This document shows, in pieces, positions 19,643-23,005 of a DNA stretch of 23,005 nucleotides. This DNA comes from RGIG1668 sp045124495 (GTDB taxonomy: Bacteria; Bacillota; Clostridia; Lachnospirales; Lachnospiraceae): assembly GCA_045124495.1 (NCBI GenBank), contig JBGVLX010000125.1:1-23005 (forward strand). The letters run 5' to 3'. The notes under the pieces were generated by a model. That model saw only the letters and a program-made list of their open reading frames with translations, did not search any database and was not told the origin of the DNA. Positions within the stretch are counted from its first letter, which is position 1, and each line of letters opens with the position of its first letter. The position numbers and the translations under genes were made by a program.

Positions 19643-21412
19643 ATGGAGAATACGAAAAATTTAGCAGATACAAAAATTACAAGAAGTACCATAAATACAG
19701 CAAATCTAACCAATACCGTAGGAATCGGAATACAGGATTTTTTAGAATTGCGTGAGAGTCATAATTTTTATATTGATAAAACCTCATTTATCAAGGAATG
19801 GTGGGAAAGTAACGACAGCGTAACCTTAATTACACGTCCTCGTCGTTTTGGAAAAACCCTGAATATGTCCATGGTAGAAAAATTTTTCTCTGTAGATTAT
19901 GCAGGAAGGGGAGATTTATTCGAAGGACTTTCCATCTGGGAAGAAGAAAAATACCGGAATCTTCAGGGGACTTATCCGGTTATCAGTCTTTCTTTTGCAA
20001 GGATAAAAGAAACGGATTATGAAACTACAAAAGAAAAAATTTTTCAGGTATTAACGAATTTATATATCAAATATTCTTTTGTACGGAACAGTGATGCATT
20101 AACCGATGCAGACAGATTGTTTTTTGACCGTATATTGAATTTTGAAATGAAAGACAGTGATGCTACTTCCGCTCTCTATCAGTTATCAGATTATCTGTAC
20201 CGGTATTATGGTAAAAAGCCAATCATTCTTCTTGACGAATACGATACCCCGATGCAGGAAGCCTATGTAAATGGATTTTGGGATGAGATGGTAGCTTTCA
20301 CTAGAAGCCTCTTTAATTCTTCCTTTAAGACCAATCCCTATATGAGAAGGGCGATAATGACCGGAATCACCAGAGTTTCGAAAGAGTCCGTTTTTTCAGA
20401 TTTAAATAACTTAAAAGTAGTTACTACAACTTCCAGCGAATATGCCACATCCTTCGGGTTTACTGAAGAAGAAGTATTTGCAGCACTGGATGTCTGTGGA
20501 AGAGGTGAAGAAAAGGAAAAAGTTAAGGAATGGTATGACGGATTTGTGTTTGGAAAATACAGGGATATCTATAATCCATGGTCAATTCTTAACTTTCTGG
20601 ATACGGGTGAATATACAGCTTACTGGGCAAATACCAGTTCCAACAGTCTCGTTGGAACGTTGATTCGGGAAGGAAACGGTGCCATGAAGAAGCAGTTTGA
20701 AGAACTGCTTTTCGGAAACCATTTACATGTTCCTATTGATGAGCAGATTGTATATAACCAGTTAGACGATAATGAAGATGCAGTGTGGAGTCTGTTGGTT
20801 GCCAGCGGCTATTTAAAGGTACTGGATTATGACCGTATGGAAACTCTTGAGCCGGGAGAAGAGGCAAACTATGAACTGGCGGTGACGAACCGGGAAGTAC
20901 AGATTATGTTTGAAGGTATGGTGAAATCCTGGTTTAAGAAAAATAAAGCAAATTATAATGAATTCATAACGGCAATGCTGATAAAAGATGTGGATGCCAT
21001 GAATGAATATATGAATCAGATTAGCCTTGAACTTTTTAGTAGCTTTGATACCGGAAAACGGGCATCCAAAAAGGCACAGCCGGAACGGTTCTATCATGGA
21101 TTTGTACTGGGTTTAATGGTTGATTTGCAAAGGGAATACATTGTAACTTCCAATAGGGAAAGTGGTTTTGGACGATATGATGTTGTGATAGAACCGAAGG
21201 ACATAGAGAAAAATCCGGCAGTCATTCTGGAATTTAAAGTGAAGAACGAAAGAAGAGAAAGTTATTTAGAGGAAACGGTGGTAGCAGCCCTTGCCCAGAT
21301 AGAAGAAAAACGTTATGACGCCGCACTGCTTGCAAAAGGCATACCGGCAGAAAGAATATATAAATACGGATTTGCTTTTGAAGGAAAAACGGTGCTGATT
21401 GAAAAGGCATAA
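19643..21412 (+). CDS. AAA-ATPase-like / PD-(D/E)XK nuclease-superfamily protein
   Basis: 589 residues of the family combining an AAA-ATPase-like domain with a C-terminal PD-(D/E)XK domain (AAA-ATPase_like plus PDDEXK_9), common in many copies in Bacteroidetes and Clostridia. Residues 27-50 (GIGIQDFLELRESHNFYIDKT) are the typical family start. The P-loop is the variant TRPRRFGKTL (64-73, with K71) and Walker B is IILLDEYDTP (about 194-203). The nuclease-like core has D513 and E530/K532 in the VILEFK strand. Function in cells is unknown; defence or mobile-element roles have been proposed for relatives. It has its own promoter, and the ribosome site (GAAAGGG) is distant from the ATG. Confidence 0.9.
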   Translation: MENTKNLADTKITRSTINTANLTNTVGIGIQDFLELRESHNFYIDKTSFIKEWWESNDSVTLITRPRRFGKTLNMSMVEKFFSVDYAGRGDLFEGLSIWEEEKYRNLQGTYPVISLSFARIKETDYETTKEKIFQVLTNLYIKYSFVRNSDALTDADRLFFDRILNFEMKDSDATSALYQLSDYLYRYYGKKPIILLDEYDTPMQEAYVNGFWDEMVAFTRSLFNSSFKTNPYMRRAIMTGITRVSKESVFSDLNNLKVVTTTSSEYATSFGFTEEEVFAALDVCGRGEEKEKVKEWYDGFVFGKYRDIYNPWSILNFLDTGEYTAYWANTSSNSLVGTLIREGNGAMKKQFEELLFGNHLHVPIDEQIVYNQLDDNEDAVWSLLVASGYLKVLDYDRMETLEPGEEANYELAVTNREVQIMFEGMVKSWFKKNKANYNEFITAMLIKDVDAMNEYMNQISLELFSSFDTGKRASKKAQPERFYHGFVLGLMVDLQREYIVTSNRESGFGRYDVVIEPKDIEKNPAVILEFKVKNERRESYLEETVVAALAQIEEKRYDAALLAKGIPAERIYKYGFAFEGKTVLIEKA

Positions 21413-21447
21413 ACAGAATATAAAGAAGATTTAGGGGTATCACCTGA

Positions 21448-21579
21448 ATGGAGAAAGAAAATGTGTGGAAAAGAAAAAATGGAAAGATGCACGGGGAAGA
21501 GTATTGGTTAATTGATGAATATGTAGATGCTTTGAATTTTAAGACAATTAATCCGAAAGGAGGATTGGAATATGAGTGA
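21448..21579 (+). CDS. Small unknown ORF overlapping the next gene
   Basis: 43 residues from an ATG at 21448, beginning MEKENVWKRKNGKMHG and ending NPKGGLEYE. The stop overlaps the start of the helical-repeat protein by 8 bp. The frame contains the AAAGGAGG that serves that next gene. The mixed charged/aromatic composition looks like the C-terminal piece of a larger protein, for example the tail of a secreted toxin followed by its immunity gene, but there is no upstream portion. An AGGGG lies 10 nt before the ATG. No family recognised. Confidence 0.35.
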   Translation: MEKENVWKRKNGKMHGEEYWLIDEYVDALNFKTINPKGGLEYE

Positions 21580-21958
21580 ATTATCTTACAGGCCATTAGA
21601 ACCATTATCGAAGCTAGAAATAAAGAAACGATTGGAAAGAGGAAAAGAAGATGAATTAGAATTACTTCCTTTATCAGTTGGTGAGTATGCTGAAAGTTGG
21701 AAAGAAGCCCAAGATGTTTGTTTGAAATTAATGGAACATAATAATGCTGCAATAAGAGCTAATGCAGCATTAGGGCTTGCTTATATTGCCAGAAATCATC
21801 GAATGCTGGATAAAAGGATTGTTAAGCCTTATTTATTAAAAGAGTTAAGGGAGAATCGGGAATTTGAGTGGAGAATAAAGGATGCTATATCCGATATTAA
21901 TATGTTTATGGGTTGGAATTTGGCAAGTAAACATGACATTGATTCCCTTTTTAATTAA
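21572..21958 (+). CDS. Alpha-helical (HEAT-like) repeat protein of unknown function
   Basis: 128 residues, mostly helical. The central part, VCLKLMEHNNAAIRANAALGLAYIARNH (about 50-77), reads like one HEAT-type repeat, and a second weaker one (REFEWRIKDAISDIN) lies near 103-117. Small HEAT-like proteins often serve as immunity proteins for contact-dependent or polymorphic toxins. That is a possibility from family precedent, not shown here. AAAGGAGG precedes the ATG, overlapping the small ORF at 21448-21579, so translation is probably coupled. Confidence 0.65.
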   Translation: MSELSYRPLEPLSKLEIKKRLERGKEDELELLPLSVGEYAESWKEAQDVCLKLMEHNNAAIRANAALGLAYIARNHRMLDKRIVKPYLLKELRENREFEWRIKDAISDINMFMGWNLASKHDIDSLFN

Positions 21959-22067
21959 TGTCCCATTCAAAATTTTCTTTTCCGGCACCGATTTCAAAAT
22001 GATATTTCACAATACCTAAATCAATTTTCGTACAGAATCCCATTCCTGCCTTTGCAGATACTTTATT
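21951..22067 (-). pseudogene. C-terminal remnant of a nitroreductase-like gene
   Basis: A minus-strand frame of 38 residues with no start, preceded by an in-frame stop and ending at a TAA at 21951. It contains CTKIDLGIVKYHFEIGAG, similar to the end of the putative TM-nitroreductase family, where an IDxGIAxxHFE motif precedes the terminus. The stop overlaps the end of the helical-repeat gene. It is a decayed fragment; the family assignment is from memory. Confidence 0.4.
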
Positions 22068-22098
22068 TCATTATAGGAAAGTTCGAATTTTAGGCTGC

Positions 22099-22147
22099 AA
22101 AAAAATAACAAGAATTTATGGAACATACGTTAGATAAATTCTTGTTA
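22099..22147 (-). terminator. Strong minus-strand terminator
   Basis: A perfect 14-bp inverted repeat (22106-22119 and 22134-22147) with a 14-nt loop is followed on the minus strand by seven T (plus-strand A at 22099-22105). It therefore ends leftward transcription. It lies 22 bp past the stop of the minus-strand frame at 22170, suggesting that frame was once the end of a real gene. Confidence 0.85.
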
Positions 22148-22169
22148 GAGCAAACTGATAAGACGACAC

Positions 22170-22355
22170 TTAGAAGATATAAAAACCTTCTACACCAGCC
22201 TCGTCGTCAAATAAGTCATCTTCATTTAGAAAATAATCCATATTGAGAAGGTCATCCTCAGCTCTGAGGAATAAAAACTTTTCGCAATAAAATAACCAGA
22301 TTTCATGCAAGAAAGCTTCCAATGCGTTAAAATATAAGAAAGAAATTTTTCGCAT
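22170..22355 (-). pseudogene. Possible 3' remnant of a leftward gene with acidic tail
   Basis: A minus-strand frame of about 60 residues ends in a very acidic tail, LNEDDLFDDEAGVEGFYIF, 22 bp before a strong terminator. There is no ribosome site before its ATG at 22355, and the opposite strand holds the ribosome site of the transposase remnant at 22370. The best reading is a gene end whose 5' part was lost when the insertion element arrived. It might also be a chance ORF. No family recognised. Confidence 0.3.
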
Positions 22356-22369
22356 AGGAGGCTTTTCAG

Positions 22370-23005
22370 ATGACAAAGAGAGAAAAAAGGGAACGAAAAG
22401 AAAAAGACAGAGGAATCGTTGATTTTATGATGGTTACAAATCATTTTTTTCATTCATTCAGGGAATGGATTTCGGAAATGTCTGACCCAAGAAACCAGAG
22501 CTATATCACATATGCACAGACAGACCTTATATATATGGGCATTTTGAAAAATGTATGCGCACAGCATACCATGCGTGAAATGGAAGAAAATTTTAATAAA
22601 ACAAACTGTATTGATACCCGGCGTATTATGTCAGGAAATCAGAAGCTACTGCATGAAAGCTATGAATGGCTAAAAAACGGTGGTGGTACAGAACAAATAC
22701 AGGGATTATGCAAAGAAAAAGGAACAGGCTGTTATGCCAATCATGTAGAGGAAGTGGCAGGCAAGGAAGAAGTAATGAAATGTATTTGAATATGAATACG
22801 AAGGACGAAATAAAGAGGGCAAGAACCAAACAAAACGCTTCTGCTGGATAACCGACATAAAATTGGCGAAACGGAATCTGGAAGAAATGATACTTGCAGG
22901 AAGAGGATGCTGGAAAATAGAAAACGAAGGATTTAACAATCAGAAAAATGGAATTTACCGGATTGAGCATCTCAACAGCAGAAACAGTAATGCGATGAAA
23001 AATCA
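22370..23005 (+). pseudogene. Decayed transposase, runs off the right edge
   Basis: The start is good (AGGAGG before ATG 22370). The N-terminal part has MSDPRNQSYITYAQTDLIYMGIL and MREMEENFNKTNCIDTRRIMSGNQKLL, typical of DDE transposases widespread in Lachnospiraceae and related to the IS4/ISNCY type. The frame stops at 22787-22789. A one-base shift near 22780 restores FEYEYEGRNKEG through WKIENEGFNNQKNGIY and EHLNSRNSNAMKN to the window end, the conserved C-terminus containing the last acidic residue of the catalytic triad. The catalytic middle is missing, so a large internal deletion joins about residue 88 to the C-terminal part. It is inactive as it stands. Exact IS family uncertain. Confidence 0.75.

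Noticed and set aside
22626..22970. Minus-strand ORF of 114 codons at the right edge
   Set aside because: Antisense to the transposase remnant, whose conserved C-terminal motifs are clear on the plus strand.

Overview
The window is AT-rich DNA from a low-GC Firmicute, most likely a Lachnospiraceae gut anaerobe of the Roseburia/Agathobacter/Eubacterium type. This rests on the glutamine synthetase followed by an ANTAR regulator and an LL-diaminopimelate aminotransferase, the AAA-ATPase/PD-(D/E)XK protein, the AgrC/LytTR-type signalling pair and the strong AGGAGG ribosome binding sites. The placement is inference from gene content; no rRNA, tRNA or CRISPR array was seen.

Layout. 1-450: start of a leftward transposase-accessory-like gene whose ribosome site sits in a hairpin, plus a doubtful small membrane ORF. 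459-2999: a divergent quorum-sensing-type pair, a GHKL histidine kinase on the minus strand and a LytTR response regulator on the plus strand. The region between them carries two direct repeats 21 bp apart and a possible 23-residue peptide gene. A small frameshifted ORF overlaps the end of the regulator. 3033-3804: two tandem copies of a type I toxin-antitoxin locus. Each has a 33-residue holin-like toxin on the minus strand and a convergent short antitoxin RNA on the plus strand, meeting at a shared bidirectional terminator. The toxin genes are too short for ordinary gene calling.

3840-9166: housekeeping metabolism. pyrG follows a promoter and a strong leader terminator. A structured GC-rich inverted-repeat element comes next, then glnA, an ANTAR antiterminator protein and dapL, closed by a terminator. 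9243-11413: a leftward, very AT-rich two-gene cassette of an OLD/ABC-like ATPase and a small predicted PD-(D/E)XK nuclease, which looks like an anti-phage or abortive-infection module.

11672-18346: a complete phosphate-starvation locus. TTTACA-type Pho boxes precede pstS-pstC-pstA-pstB-phoU, which is followed by a PhoB/PhoP-like regulator and a PhoR-like kinase. PstSCAB imports phosphate, PhoU links the transporter to the kinase, and the regulator probably activates pstS through the Pho boxes. A hairpin repeat separates pstA from pstB.

18398-23005: accessory DNA. It holds a PIN-domain toxin with an unusual upstream partner, a large AAA-ATPase/PD-(D/E)XK protein, a small ORF overlapping an alpha-helical-repeat protein, two minus-strand gene remnants and a decayed transposase that runs off the right edge.

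The least explained and most interesting parts are the duplicated type I toxin-antitoxin locus, the ATPase-nuclease cassette, and the candidate peptide with its repeat operator beside the AgrC-like kinase.
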